Counted from the first letter of the stretch, positions 21,178 to 30,232 are shown. The stretch: DNA of 64,000 nucleotides from Pelotomaculum sp. PtaB.Bin104 (GCA_002067205.1 MVQL01000244.1:62001-126000); one strand, 5' to 3'. The notes: generated by a model not told the origin, from the letters alone. Program-made: numbers and translations.

Positions 21178-22083
21178 TTAACGGCCACAACAACCTGTTG
21201 TTTCACCGGGAAAGATCAGTGGGCCATCTACTTTAGTCAACTCGCGGTAAGCTGTAATTAGTTCACGGGTCATGCTGCCTGGTCTACCGTCAGCGATAAC
21301 CCGGCCATCCACCATAACGGTAGGAATAACCTCAGCGGCGGTACCGGTAAGAAAACATTCCTCTGCGTTATATACATCATGCAGGGTAAAAACTCTCTCT
21401 TCTACCGCAATACCCTTTTCACGGGCTAAATCCATCACAGTATTGCGAGTAACCCCTTCAAGCAGGCCAATGTAGGACGGAGGGGTAATCAGCACACCTT
21501 TTTTCACAATAAAAATATTGTCACCGGTAGCCTCCGCCACATAACCCTGGGCATTAAGCATTATCGCTTCGGGCACACCGGCCAGTTTAGCTTCCATCTT
21601 AGCGTAAATATTGTTAAGGTAATTCAGCGACTTTACCCGCGGGGTTACAGCATCTGGCACGTTCCTGCGGGTAGAAACAGTTACTACAATCAGGCCTTTT
21701 TCGTATAATTCTTCCGGGTAAAGCTGGATCGAGGCCGTAATGCAAAATACGGTGGGCCTGATACATTTATTTGGATCCAGCCCCAGGTCACCTTTACCTC
21801 GGGTAACCACTAGACGGATATAGCCATCACGCAGGTTATTCCGCCGCAGGGTCTCTAAAACAACCTCCTGCATTTCAGCTTCGGACAGCGGGATCTCCAT
21901 ATCAATAGTTCGGGCCGATTCATAAAGTCGGACCAAATGGTCATCCAGTTTAAAGACCCTCCCGTTATAAGCACGGATACCCTCAAAAACTCCGTCTCCA
22001 TACAGCAGGCCATGGTCAAAAACCGAAACAACCGCTTTCTCCTCGGGCACATACTCCCCATCAAGATAAATAATTAGGCTCAT
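21178..22083 (-). CDS. ilvE: branched-chain amino-acid aminotransferase
   Basis: PLP fold-type IV transaminase for the last step to Ile, Val and Leu. 301 residues. YLDGEYVPEEKAVVS and the pre-fold motif DHGLLYGDGVFEGIRAY begin the protein, the PLP lysine lies in RVKSLNYLNNIYAKMEA, and EATGDNIFIVKKG and GTAAEVIP follow. First gene behind the T-box leader, with a GGAGG site 7 bases upstream. Placing the transaminase at the head of the operon is less usual. Confidence 0.96.
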   Translation of the reverse strand: MSLIIYLDGEYVPEEKAVVSVFDHGLLYGDGVFEGIRAYNGRVFKLDDHLVRLYESARTIDMEIPLSEAEMQEVVLETLRRNNLRDGYIRLVVTRGKGDLGLDPNKCIRPTVFCITASIQLYPEELYEKGLIVVTVSTRRNVPDAVTPRVKSLNYLNNIYAKMEAKLAGVPEAIMLNAQGYVAEATGDNIFIVKKGVLITPPSYIGLLEGVTRNTVMDLAREKGIAVEERVFTLHDVYNAEECFLTGTAAEVIPTVMVDGRVIADGRPGSMTRELITAYRELTKVDGPLIFPGETTGCCGR

Positions 22084-22227
22084 AGCAACTCCTCCGTTAA
22101 AGATTTACACCATACAATTAAAGAAAAGCCCTATTGGATAAAATTCCGGTCCCGGAACTATCCTAAAGGGTCTTTTAAAACTTTAGTATTATTTACTCCC
22201 TCCCTAAAAAATTGAAATTTTACAAAT

Positions 22228-22281
22228 AAAACAACCTCTCACCCTGGTAGTTTAGATAAACTGCCAGGGACGAGAGGTCAA
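22228..22281 (-). terminator. T-box-controlled terminator
   Basis: On the minus strand ACCTCTCGTCCCTGG pairs with CCAGGGTGAGAGGT (about 14 bp) and is followed by a U-rich stretch. Formation of the antiterminator using the upstream T-box sequence would compete with this helix. Confidence 0.88.
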
Positions 22282-22523
22282 AACCTTGCGCGTTACCACC
22301 CTGCTTGCCTCCGCATTACGGAAGCCCCTATTGTGCCTTTAAGGACACTACGTTATAACGGACGTTTGACCCGGCACGGCTTACTGAAATTTCAGCCGGC
22401 AACTCTGGGGTGATCTGAAGCAAAGTATTCAAGGCACCGGCTTTCAGCTCCTCCGGCTCTCTGCAGCCCAATACATAAACTTCCTGTCCCCTTCACAGTT
22501 TTTTAAGATATGACTTACTAACC
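22282..22523 (-). ncRNA. T-box leader, probable isoleucine specifier
   Basis: The hallmark AGGGTGGTAACGCG (22302-22289) is present. Stem I contains AGAGAGCC and the upper-stem motif typical of T-boxes (about 22470-22430). Its base pairs GGGG near 22489-22486 with CCCC at 22410-22407, and GAAG with CTTC above. The 3' side of the loop between these helices reads AGATCA, so the best specifier is AUC (22414-22412, Ile), followed by a purine as expected. An Ile-specific T-box fits an operon that includes cimA. The T-box call is firm; the specifier comes from manual folding. Confidence 0.9.
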
Positions 22524-22552
22524 AGTATACAAAAAACCCGATATTGTGTCAA
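22524..22552 (-). promoter_or_regulatory. promoter of the ilv-leu operon
   Basis: On the minus strand TTGACA (22552-22547), 17-base spacer, TATACT (22529-22524): near-consensus sigma-A, starting just before the T-box leader. Confidence 0.85.
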
Positions 22553-22644
22553 GAAATTTTACCAGACAGCATTACCTTTCGATTTCTATTATATAAGCCC
22601 GGCTTTTTCGTCAATCCCTACGAAACTTCAATAAGGGCAAACAA

Positions 22645-22926
22645 CTATTTAATTCCACAAACATTTAATTCCTCGGCATCGTCAAACAAAGACAGTGAAT
22701 TAACCACAATGTCTTTAACATCCTGGAGCTCGCTGACAAAAGTATTTAGTTCATCAGCAGACGCCTCCATGGTCAGGTTGATGATGCCACGGTCACAGGC
22801 AGAGTATGGGATACCGCTGCGGTGCAAAATAAGAGAACCGTATTTTGTCAGCACTTGCTGCACTTTAGGGGCATGCTCAGATTTTTGATTGACTAAAATA
22901 CCAACAATACAAATATGTTTTTTCAT
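22645..22926 (-). CDS. TM1266-like regulator of the iron-only hydrogenase system (ACT-like fold)
   Basis: A 93-residue single-domain protein of ACT-like (ferredoxin-like) fold. It shares the layout of the TM1266 family, annotated as putative iron-only hydrogenase system regulators: a beta strand (ICIVGILV), a helix with VQQVLTKYGSLI, the hallmark RSGIPYS, then INLTMEASADELNTFVSEL. The start is ATG 22926, eight bases after AAAGGAG; an upstream in-frame codon at 22959 has no ribosome site. Usually such genes sit beside hydrogenase maturation genes; here it stands alone, so its partner is elsewhere. Family assignment is by pattern only. Confidence 0.72.
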   Translation of the reverse strand: MKKHICIVGILVNQKSEHAPKVQQVLTKYGSLILHRSGIPYSACDRGIINLTMEASADELNTFVSELQDVKDIVVNSLSLFDDAEELNVCGIK

Positions 22927-23463
22927 TTTTTCAACTCCTTTAAAAAAACACTTGTTCAAACAAAATACATATCGGATTATAAAAAATTTTAATCCTCGAT
23001 CAAGTATTGTCCATTTCTTAGCTAAATTATGAAATGGACCAGCTTTTCCGGCAAATCTAAAAGTAATAGAATGGGTATCATTACATGCCTCAAACCACTC
23101 CTGTTCCCGTTTCCCTTTTTAGCTCTGATCGCATTCTATTCAAGCAAATAGTTCTAGAAATCTAACTGGACATACCCGGTAAAGCACAGGGTAAAAAAGA
23201 GTAGCCTGCTGAATATACGATCGCTCCTGTATACAATCGGTATTTATATTAAATATAACAGTTAAAATAGACCTTTTTCAATATATTTGTATATTTTTAG
23301 TTATTGACAAATTAACTAATCTTACAAAAATCAACCTCATTATCAAATTTATAAAGACTTTTTGTTATTGTGTGCATTATAAATTATTTTCCGTTTATAG
23401 TTATAAACTGTTCCTACTATAAATATATAAAAATAAATTCACTAATAGCAGGAGCAATATTTT
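22927..23463. other. AT-rich intergenic region
   Basis: 540 bases with no credible gene between two divergent units. The right half (23230-23460) is strongly AT-rich and must hold the promoter of the GTPase cassette, but I see no single -35/-10 pair good enough to call. Confidence 0.5.
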
Positions 23464-25770
23464 ATGAATGCACTCAATAATTTTATTGCCCGGTCAGAAA
23501 CAATAAAGGAGTTTGTAGGTCCGGAACTGAAGCCTTCGGTGGTCATTCTAGGTTCCTTCAATTCTGGTAAGTCCACCTTACTGAACAGTCTGCTAGGAGA
23601 TAATATAAGTCCGGTGGGAACTCTTCCCACCACTGACTGCCTGCTATATTTTGATTATGCAGATTCCTTCAGCGCAAGTTATACCAACGGCAGGGACAAG
23701 TGCTTATTTACAGACCGTGACAGTTTAATCTCATTTTTGGAGAGGCGGCCTCACTCCGGCGGGCGGGTAGAAATTAAGCTCCCCTCGCCAATATTAAGAA
23801 AGTGCCGGCTCTTTGATACCCCGGGCATAGACGCATCCTCTCGTGAATCGATCCACCTGACTGAACAAGCGGCAGGCGATGCCACCAGAATTATTTATCT
23901 TTTTCACCAGCGTGGCATAGAAAACTTCAGCCGGCTGTTTTTGTATAAACTTGCGTCAAGCTGGAAAAATAAGAACATGGAAAACATATCCTTCTGGCTT
24001 AACTGCACCCGGGATTGTGAGGGTACCTCGCTAGAAAACACCCGGGTAGAGCTAAGAAAAATCTTTCTAATGAAGGTTAGATTAAATGCGATAAACATTT
24101 TAAACCAGGAAAATATAAGGCAAATCCGTTTATTTATAGATGTAGAGCTGGCTCGGGATAACTTTAATAGTTTAGCAAAAAAATTAAAAGAATTTGACAG
24201 TGAACTGCCGGCCAGGCTAATAAAAATTTCTAAAATCAAAGATGATTCCTTTTTTTTATCTGAATTCTGGCCGGTATATGAAACAGCAAAAAAACTATTT
24301 AACGCAATTCAATCTATTCATTCTGCACCGCTTATTGCTAAAGAAACGGAAGAATTATTAAGCTCAATTAACTCTACTAATCTGCTCGCGCTGGAAAGCA
24401 ACCCAATTGGACAGAAAAATAATTTGATCATGACCAGCATTAAGGAAAGTAAAGAATTGGTGCTGGAATTGATTGATGACTTGCTTAATAATAATGAGTT
24501 ACGTGGTTTGTTGGAGCACTCCACACTGAGAAACTTATATAACGAAATTGACCAAAAGCGTTTTACAGTTGCAGCAGCGGGGGGGTTTTCGACCGGTAAG
24601 TCCACGTTCTTTAACGCGCTAATGAAAGAAAAGCTATTGCCTACAGGCAGCGGCCCGACAACCTCGTCCATAACCCGGATTTCTTACGGCAACAGCAAAA
24701 TAGCTTCTGTAATGCTCCCAATGCAAGTTACCCTGCCGATCTACGAATCAGCCGGAGGAACAAACCTCCTTTGCCACAATGAACTGAACACTATAGAAAA
24801 GTGGCTTACAGACGAGAATATTATTAATCTGGAAGCTTTCCTAGAAGGCCACTTCAGGCAAGTGGACAGACAGGAATTGACTGCGCTGATCAACCAGTCC
24901 AAGGACTTATTCGCCGCAGGTAGTTTTGCCGGGAATAACCGGGCACCGGTTGTTTTTAAACCCGTTTCCAACAGATTAATATCACGTAAGAAACTACCTC
25001 AAAAAGTCCGGATCACTTTTAAAAATTCGGGCCTGCAGGAATTTCACCTGTCCAGCCCTGCCTCCGCCAACAAGTTTAGAGAATTAATTAACGCAGAAAA
25101 CGCATTCCGGATCGCAGACATTAATATTCAACACCCATCAGATTTCCTCAAAATCGCAGATTTTATCGACACGCCTGGCCTTGACTCGATTCAACAGCAC
25201 CATTGCCATGAAGCTTTAAACAGCTTCCAGCTATGTGACGCCTGTCTTATTTTTCTTAATGCCAGGCATATTCTTCATGACATGGACAGAGAAAATCTAA
25301 AGCTAATTTTGTTACCCAAGCTACCTGGTAATCTCAATAAATTTTTCTTTGTTATTAATTTCTCAGATACCCTTACCCCTGCCCAACGGGAAATAGTAGC
25401 AAACTACGTTCGCAGGAATTTGAGCAATCCTCCCACTTCCGTTATACAGGCCATACCAAGGCCAAAGGTATTTCTAATTTCGGCCCTGGGCGGGCTCACC
25501 GGACAGGATCCGGGCATAAAAATTTTATTAAGGCACCTTGAAGAAGGGATTTTGCGCTACCGGGGCTGGGAGTTTTACAGTTCTAAACTGAATGAGCTAT
25601 ACAAAATACTTCATGATTCTTCAGAAAAGATTACTTATGAATTATTAAATAATAACCAGATAGCCAGTGAAAGAAAAAATAAAATGCACCGGGCACTTAA
25701 TATGCTCAAACAGTCCCGCGGTAAGATAAAAAATATCAGAAGTGCCATATATCACCTCAGGAGGTCATGA
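23464..25770 (+). CDS. tandem dynamin-like GTPase
   Basis: 768-residue protein with two dynamin-family GTPase domains. Domain one: P-loop GSFNSGKST (30-38), switch I threonines in GTLPTTD (52-58), DTPGID (118-123); its G4 is poor (NCTRD at 180-184). Domain two: P-loop GGFSTGKST (373-381), GPTTS (397-401), DTPGLD (569-574) and a good G4 NFSD (632-635), with a ~100-residue insertion between P-loop and DTPG relative to domain one. Helical segments connect and follow the domains; no transmembrane helix or paddle is obvious. The arrangement recalls Bacillus DynA (tandem mitofusin-like, ~1190 residues) but is much shorter. It heads a tight four-gene unit, and its last codons contain the ribosome site of the next gene. 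A role in membrane remodelling or protection is an inference. Confidence 0.85.
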   Translation: MNALNNFIARSETIKEFVGPELKPSVVILGSFNSGKSTLLNSLLGDNISPVGTLPTTDCLLYFDYADSFSASYTNGRDKCLFTDRDSLISFLERRPHSGGRVEIKLPSPILRKCRLFDTPGIDASSRESIHLTEQAAGDATRIIYLFHQRGIENFSRLFLYKLASSWKNKNMENISFWLNCTRDCEGTSLENTRVELRKIFLMKVRLNAINILNQENIRQIRLFIDVELARDNFNSLAKKLKEFDSELPARLIKISKIKDDSFFLSEFWPVYETAKKLFNAIQSIHSAPLIAKETEELLSSINSTNLLALESNPIGQKNNLIMTSIKESKELVLELIDDLLNNNELRGLLEHSTLRNLYNEIDQKRFTVAAAGGFSTGKSTFFNALMKEKLLPTGSGPTTSSITRISYGNSKIASVMLPMQVTLPIYESAGGTNLLCHNELNTIEKWLTDENIINLEAFLEGHFRQVDRQELTALINQSKDLFAAGSFAGNNRAPVVFKPVSNRLISRKKLPQKVRITFKNSGLQEFHLSSPASANKFRELINAENAFRIADINIQHPSDFLKIADFIDTPGLDSIQQHHCHEALNSFQLCDACLIFLNARHILHDMDRENLKLILLPKLPGNLNKFFFVINFSDTLTPAQREIVANYVRRNLSNPPTSVIQAIPRPKVFLISALGGLTGQDPGIKILLRHLEEGILRYRGWEFYSSKLNELYKILHDSSEKITYELLNNNQIASERKNKMHRALNMLKQSRGKIKNIRSAIYHLRRS

Positions 25771-25774
25771 GCGA

Positions 25775-25969
25775 GTGGAAAACGCCAGATTGCTGGATGA
25801 GCGACTTCGTAAAATTATCGGTGAGGTTAGTCATAATACCGGAGGGGAAATAAAAAAAAACCTGCTTCAGGACTTTGAAGCTAGTTTCAACAAAGCGTTA
25901 GAAAAGAATCTTCAAAAAGAAACGATTAGAATACTTGCGCTGCTTAAAAGCGCCATTGATAAAATCTAA
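25775..25969 (+). CDS. small helical protein, GTPase cassette gene 2
   Basis: 64-residue protein starting MENARLLDERLRKII at GTG 25775, ten bases after the AGGAGG that lies in the last codons of the GTPase gene. Highly charged, predicted all-helical (EIKKNLLQDFEASFNKALEKNL), with no membrane span or cysteine. An ATG further upstream in frame (25742) would overlap the GTPase gene and lacks a site. Unknown family. Position and coupling suggest a partner or adaptor of the GTPase. Confidence 0.65.
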   Translation: MENARLLDERLRKIIGEVSHNTGGEIKKNLLQDFEASFNKALEKNLQKETIRILALLKSAIDKI

Positions 25970-25986
25970 TGACAGGAGGATAAAAA

Positions 25987-26286
25987 ATGGATTTAAAACT
26001 AGAGCATATGGCAGTTGAAAAAAATGGTGACGTGCTCATCAGGCAAATGCTGACGGAAATCCTCACTGGCCTGAAAACAAAACTAGTGCAGCCAGTGCTG
26101 GAGGAGAATAACAAAATTGCCGGCCAGTTAAAAGATTTGAGGGAGCAGGAACAGACAGATATAGCTATTTTAAAAGAAAACCTGGCGGTACTTGACAACC
26201 GGGTGCAACAACTACCCTTGGTAATTCTTGCAGTCCTGAGAGATGCCATCAATCAAGCCGGTGAGGACAATCAAAATGGCGACTGA
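25987..26286 (+). CDS. coiled-coil protein, GTPase cassette gene 3
   Basis: 99 residues, start ATG 25987 seven bases after CAGGAGGA. The middle (residues ~25-70, VLEENNKIAGQLKDLREQEQ and on) shows heptad-like spacing for a coiled coil; the rest is helical and soluble. No recognised domain. Its end overlaps the start of gene 4 by 11 bases. Shares the general plan of gene 4 (an amphipathic helix followed by a coiled coil) but lacks its membrane anchor. Confidence 0.65.
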   Translation: MDLKLEHMAVEKNGDVLIRQMLTEILTGLKTKLVQPVLEENNKIAGQLKDLREQEQTDIAILKENLAVLDNRVQQLPLVILAVLRDAINQAGEDNQNGD

Positions 26287-26533
26287 ACTGCCAGATAAAC
26301 GCGATGAAATAGTCTGTGCACTGGCAACAACCATCCAGGGGAAAATTATACTACCGGCTCAGGAGAAAACAGCTGCCCTAAAATATGCTGTTAATGAAAC
26401 AAACGAAAGAATTGATTTCCTGGAAAATACTATAGCTGAGCTGGCCGTCGCACACAGCCGGACAAAGGCAATGGCAGTAATATCAATATTGGGCTTGCTG
26501 ATTATATTTACCGTCTGGCTGGTCCACCTATAA
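26276..26533 (+). CDS. tail-anchored coiled-coil protein, GTPase cassette gene 4
   Basis: 85 residues from ATG 26276 (MATELPDKRDEIV), which overlaps gene 3. Helical or coiled-coil through residue ~60 (ALKYAVNETNERIDFLENTI), then a single C-terminal membrane span (AMAVISILGLLIIFTVWLV) ending two residues before the stop. It is therefore probably tail-anchored with its N-terminus in the cytosol. This would give the soluble GTPase a membrane receptor. A longer frame from 26243 reads through gene 3 and has no ribosome site. Confidence 0.65.
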   Translation: MATELPDKRDEIVCALATTIQGKIILPAQEKTAALKYAVNETNERIDFLENTIAELAVAHSRTKAMAVISILGLLIIFTVWLVHL

Positions 26534-26540
26534 AAAAGGT

Positions 26541-26855
26541 CTATTCTTTCCTGATTCCCCGGCCGGACTTCATTAAAGTGTATACAAAAGTAGTCGCCGC
26601 TATAATTACAAGCACTTTAATCACCAGATTTATTGTCTCAGATTTAAAAGATGCTTTTTCTTTTCTAATTTCAACCACAGGATCCATCTTTAAATCGAAG
26701 TAACTGCCTCTTTCAATTTGATACGCTACTTTTTCAAGCTTGACCATTTTCTCTTCATGCTCTGCTATACTGGTCATAAAACTTACTACCTGAATACCGA
26801 GAAAAGCCAGCGCAAATAAAATTAATAATAGCCGGGAAATACGCGAGTTATTCAT
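26541..26855 (-). CDS. two-helix membrane protein of unknown function
   Basis: 104 residues. Membrane span 1 at residues ~8-27 (LLLILFALAFLGIQVVSFM), a charged ~45-residue middle segment probably outside (KLEKVAYQIERGSYFDLKM), span 2 at ~76-94 (INLVIKVLVIIAATTFVYTL) and a basic tail. Unknown family. Convergent with the GTPase cassette, with only 7 bases between the stops, so any functional tie is uncertain. Confidence 0.55.
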   Translation of the reverse strand: MNNSRISRLLLILFALAFLGIQVVSFMTSIAEHEEKMVKLEKVAYQIERGSYFDLKMDPVVEIRKEKASFKSETINLVIKVLVIIAATTFVYTLMKSGRGIRKE

Positions 26856-27177
26856 AAACTTCTCCTTATTAAAAAAATATATTTTACTGGTGTAAGAGCA
26901 TATTGATTGGGCTAAGTAGTAATAGTAAGATCAATAATCTTCAACTGAGGCGCAAGGAAATTTAATTTTCCTTTGGCCGGGGGAATAACTTTGTATTAGA
27001 ATCTTTTTAAACAATGAAGAACCTTGTAGTAAAAATAAAACCTGTTATTTTCTAACTTAAATTATGTCTTCATCATCAGGTATATTATTACAAAAAAATT
27101 TAAAAACATTGATCATTCTATTCAGCAAGAATTTAAAAATCCCTTCCACTGTCATCATATATACTTAGGAGTGTGAT
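26856..27177. other. AT-rich divergent intergenic region
   Basis: About 320 bases with promoters for the flanking divergent genes presumably inside. One short hairpin (AAGGAAA/TTTTCCTT near 26954-26974) is visible. No gene or known RNA seen. Confidence 0.5.
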
Positions 27178-28161
27178 ATGGAATATTTATTAAGGGAAAA
27201 TATGATTGCTCAGCTGAACTGGATAAAAAGCTGCCAGATCCTTAGCCCTGGGCATGCTGCAGACGGTGCTATTAAAAAATACCCTGACCAAGGCTGGATC
27301 ATGCCTTATTTTGCTAATTTTGCTGCAATGGCTATGTTGGAGGACCCTTTAAGCTATCCACTGGTCCAGCGTTATCTAAACTGGTATATCCTTAATCTGG
27401 AAAAGAACGGCACCATCCTCGACTATCACTATGACGATAAATTACTTTTCAGAACAGCCAAACCAGACTCTGAAGACTCTTATGCCGGTACTTTCCTATC
27501 TTTGGTCAACTTATACCGTTTACGGACCGGACAAACAGACTGGGTCAGGAAAAACCTTAACCAATTAAAAAGAATTGCCGGGGTAATCATCAATCTAATG
27601 GACAGGGACGGCCTTACTTTTGCCCTGGCCGGCTATCAGGTCAAATATCTCATGGACAACTGCGAAGCCTACCGTGGTATAAAGGATTTTGTTACCCTAT
27701 TGCACTCAATCGGCGATCAAGAATCCGGGTACTATGAATCCAAAGCCAATATGATCGCCGCCGGCATCGAAAAGAATCTTTGGAACCCGCGTGCCGGGAG
27801 CTACCATGCGAGCAAAACAGGCTGGTTCAAAAACCGGATCAACCTTAGAAAATTTTACCCGGATGCAGCCTGTCAGGTTTTCCCGGTTCTGTTTGGGCTA
27901 ATCAAACCGGATACAAGGCGGGCTGAAAATCTTTATCGGTTATTTAATAATTTCCAGCCGGATTGGGTTTATATTCATCCAACAGATTTCCCCTGGATGC
28001 TTCTAGGTTATTATGCTTGCCTGCATAGTGATTTCAAACGCGCGCTCGAAAAAATTAAGCAGGCAGACAAACTCTATGTCGAGACCGGGTCAGGGAACTG
28101 GTACTGCGCTGAGGCAGCCTTTTACGTCTTGACCTGTGTAAAATTAATTAAATCAAATTAA
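27178..28161 (+). CDS. six-hairpin (alpha/alpha toroid) glycosidase-like protein
   Basis: 327 residues, cytoplasmic (no signal peptide), start ATG 27178 after AGGAGTGTGAT. The pattern of repeated helix pairs with aromatic and acidic turns (PDSEDSYAGTFLSLVNLYRL, VKYLMDNCEAYRGIKDF, NWYCAEAAFYVLT) suggests an (alpha/alpha)6 barrel as in glycoside hydrolases and glycan-modifying enzymes. I cannot assign a GH family. It lies 73 bases before a GH15 gene on the same strand, so a joint role in glucan turnover is likely. Confidence 0.6.
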   Translation: MEYLLRENMIAQLNWIKSCQILSPGHAADGAIKKYPDQGWIMPYFANFAAMAMLEDPLSYPLVQRYLNWYILNLEKNGTILDYHYDDKLLFRTAKPDSEDSYAGTFLSLVNLYRLRTGQTDWVRKNLNQLKRIAGVIINLMDRDGLTFALAGYQVKYLMDNCEAYRGIKDFVTLLHSIGDQESGYYESKANMIAAGIEKNLWNPRAGSYHASKTGWFKNRINLRKFYPDAACQVFPVLFGLIKPDTRRAENLYRLFNNFQPDWVYIHPTDFPWMLLGYYACLHSDFKRALEKIKQADKLYVETGSGNWYCAEAAFYVLTCVKLIKSN

Positions 28162-28234
28162 TTTGGCAATAAATCTATTCCCCCGCCATTCACCGGGCAT
28201 TAGTGGGGCATAATATGTAAACCATGATGCTAAG

Positions 28235-30232
28235 GTGGTGAATAAAATAATAAACCCGACACCTCATCCTGAAATGCCCGAAGCAATAATCGGGAACTCA
28301 AGAATGCTCGTCTCGATTAGAAATAATGGGGAAATTTACAGGCTTTTTTGGCCACAAATTGAATACGGGCAGCACCTCGGGCACTTTTGGCCGGGGATCA
28401 GACTGTCCTTGCCGGAGGGACATAGTCTCACCAAGTGGTTCCATCTAAATATATGGAGATCCACGCAACGCTACCTGGATGATACTAACATATTTGAAAC
28501 GGAAATGTCCAGTCAGACTCATCATCTAAAAGCGCTGCAGCAAGACTTCGTCCTTCCAGACCGGGATATCCTGGTCAGGCACTATCTGCTGACAAACTAC
28601 AGTGAAAAAACTGAAAAGCTAACTTTTATAGTATATTGCGCTTTTGAAATCGAGGAATCTACATTGTACGATGGTCTCCAGTTCGATTTTTCTAATCATT
28701 CCCTGGTCTTTTTCCGGAGAAATATTTACGTGGCCTTAACCGGGGCTGGTTACCCGTTGACCGGCTACCAGTGCGGCAGGCGCGGCACTCATTCCGACCC
28801 TTTTCAGGATGCCTCAAGGGGTACGCTTAGGGGTAACAGCGACAATATTAGATATAGTTCCGGTAGCATGGAATGGGACATGGGTGAACTTAAACCGGGG
28901 GAAACAAAGAGCATGACTCTCTACCTGGCCGCGGGAGCAAGGCAAGAAGCGGTCAGAGCACTGATCGCTGAAGCTGCTTCTAAAGATTGTCAAGCCTGGC
29001 TGGATCACACACGACAGTACTGGTACAGCTGGCTCGGACAAAGAAAGGCAAATTTATGGGAAAACGAGGATAATAAAGCCATCCACCGGTCACTTCTGGC
29101 CATGCAGCTGATGTCAAACAAAGAAACAGGCGCATCAATTGCCGCACCGGAGTTTGATCCTTGCTATTTAATGTGCGGTGGATACGGCTACTGCTGGCCC
29201 CGTGACGCAGTTTATGTCGCCGCTGCTTTTGATGAAACTGGTTTTCACCACATCGCAGCGCAGTTTTATAACTTTACCTGTTCTGTCCAGGGAAAAGAAG
29301 GGAACTGGGAACAGAGATATTTCACTGACGGCTCAGTAGCGCCGGGCTGGGGCAGGCAAATTGACCAGGCTGGAGCGGTATTGTGGGGTTACAGGCATCA
29401 CTACGGGCAAACCGGAGACAACGATTTTCTAGACCGGATATGGACATCCTTGGTTAAGGGAGCAAACTTCCTCACCAACAACCTGGCAAAAAATGGCCTT
29501 CCCTCTCCCAGTTTCGACCTTTGGGAAGATGAATTCAGCCAGAGCACTTACTCCGCTGCGGCTGTGTATGGCGGTCTTAAGGCAGCAAGCGAGATCGCTT
29601 TAACTAAAGGTGAACAAGAAGCTGCAGAAAGATGGCGCCTGGCTGCTGAAAAAGTAAAAGCAGGTATTATCAACAACCAGTATTCACCCAGATACGATAG
29701 ATTCATGCGCGGCATCAATAAAAAGGTTTACCAGGATGCTTATCATCATGCCGCATATGAAGGGAAAAAAACCTTTACAGGAACAGACCCGGCCGGTATT
29801 TACCCGACATACTGGATTGGTGAAGATGAGCGGGTTGACTCTGCTCTATTAGGTCTGGCTTTTCCATTCCGGGTATTGGAACCAAAAGACGAGAAGCTGC
29901 AGGCGACCGTAAAGGCCATTGAAGAAAAGTTATGGAACAAAAACACCGGTGGTCTGCACCGCTATGAGGGGGATAGCTACAGAGAAGGCAATCCCTGGTT
30001 ATTAACCACCTTGTGGCTGGCGATCTATTACTGCATGTCCGGAAATCGCCACCGGGCTGATGTACTCTATCAATGGTGTTTGGAACAGGCAAACCGCCAT
30101 TTGCTGCTTCCCGAGCAAGCTGATAAGAATTGTGGCGGGCCAGCCTGGGTAATACCTTTGAACTGGTCACATGCAATGCTTGTACTGGCCAGGCTGGCAC
30201 TCAATGACCGTTTAAGCATCATTAAACTTTAA
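28235..30232 (+). CDS. GH15 glucoamylase-type glycoside hydrolase
   Basis: 665 residues, no signal peptide. The N-terminal ~270 residues form the beta-sandwich of prokaryotic glucoamylases (SMTLYLAAGARQEA at its end). The catalytic (alpha/alpha)6 domain has GYCWPRDAVYVAAAFDETG, the probable general acid in FDLWEDEFSQSTYSAAA and the second acidic motif in REGNPWLLTTLWLAIYY. Hydrolyses terminal glucose from alpha-glucans or related oligosaccharides; the exact linkage is unknown. The start is one of two adjacent GTG codons at 28235/28238; the AAGG immediately before is very close. Followed by a strong hairpin. Confidence 0.85.
   Translation: MVNKIINPTPHPEMPEAIIGNSRMLVSIRNNGEIYRLFWPQIEYGQHLGHFWPGIRLSLPEGHSLTKWFHLNIWRSTQRYLDDTNIFETEMSSQTHHLKALQQDFVLPDRDILVRHYLLTNYSEKTEKLTFIVYCAFEIEESTLYDGLQFDFSNHSLVFFRRNIYVALTGAGYPLTGYQCGRRGTHSDPFQDASRGTLRGNSDNIRYSSGSMEWDMGELKPGETKSMTLYLAAGARQEAVRALIAEAASKDCQAWLDHTRQYWYSWLGQRKANLWENEDNKAIHRSLLAMQLMSNKETGASIAAPEFDPCYLMCGGYGYCWPRDAVYVAAAFDETGFHHIAAQFYNFTCSVQGKEGNWEQRYFTDGSVAPGWGRQIDQAGAVLWGYRHHYGQTGDNDFLDRIWTSLVKGANFLTNNLAKNGLPSPSFDLWEDEFSQSTYSAAAVYGGLKAASEIALTKGEQEAAERWRLAAEKVKAGIINNQYSPRYDRFMRGINKKVYQDAYHHAAYEGKKTFTGTDPAGIYPTYWIGEDERVDSALLGLAFPFRVLEPKDEKLQATVKAIEEKLWNKNTGGLHRYEGDSYREGNPWLLTTLWLAIYYCMSGNRHRADVLYQWCLEQANRHLLLPEQADKNCGGPAWVIPLNWSHAMLVLARLALNDRLSIIKL

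Noticed and set aside
22927-23463. Promoter TTGACA near 23304 for the GTPase cassette
   Set aside because: The -35 word is perfect but no -10 lies 16-18 bases on; AT-rich DNA makes such words common.
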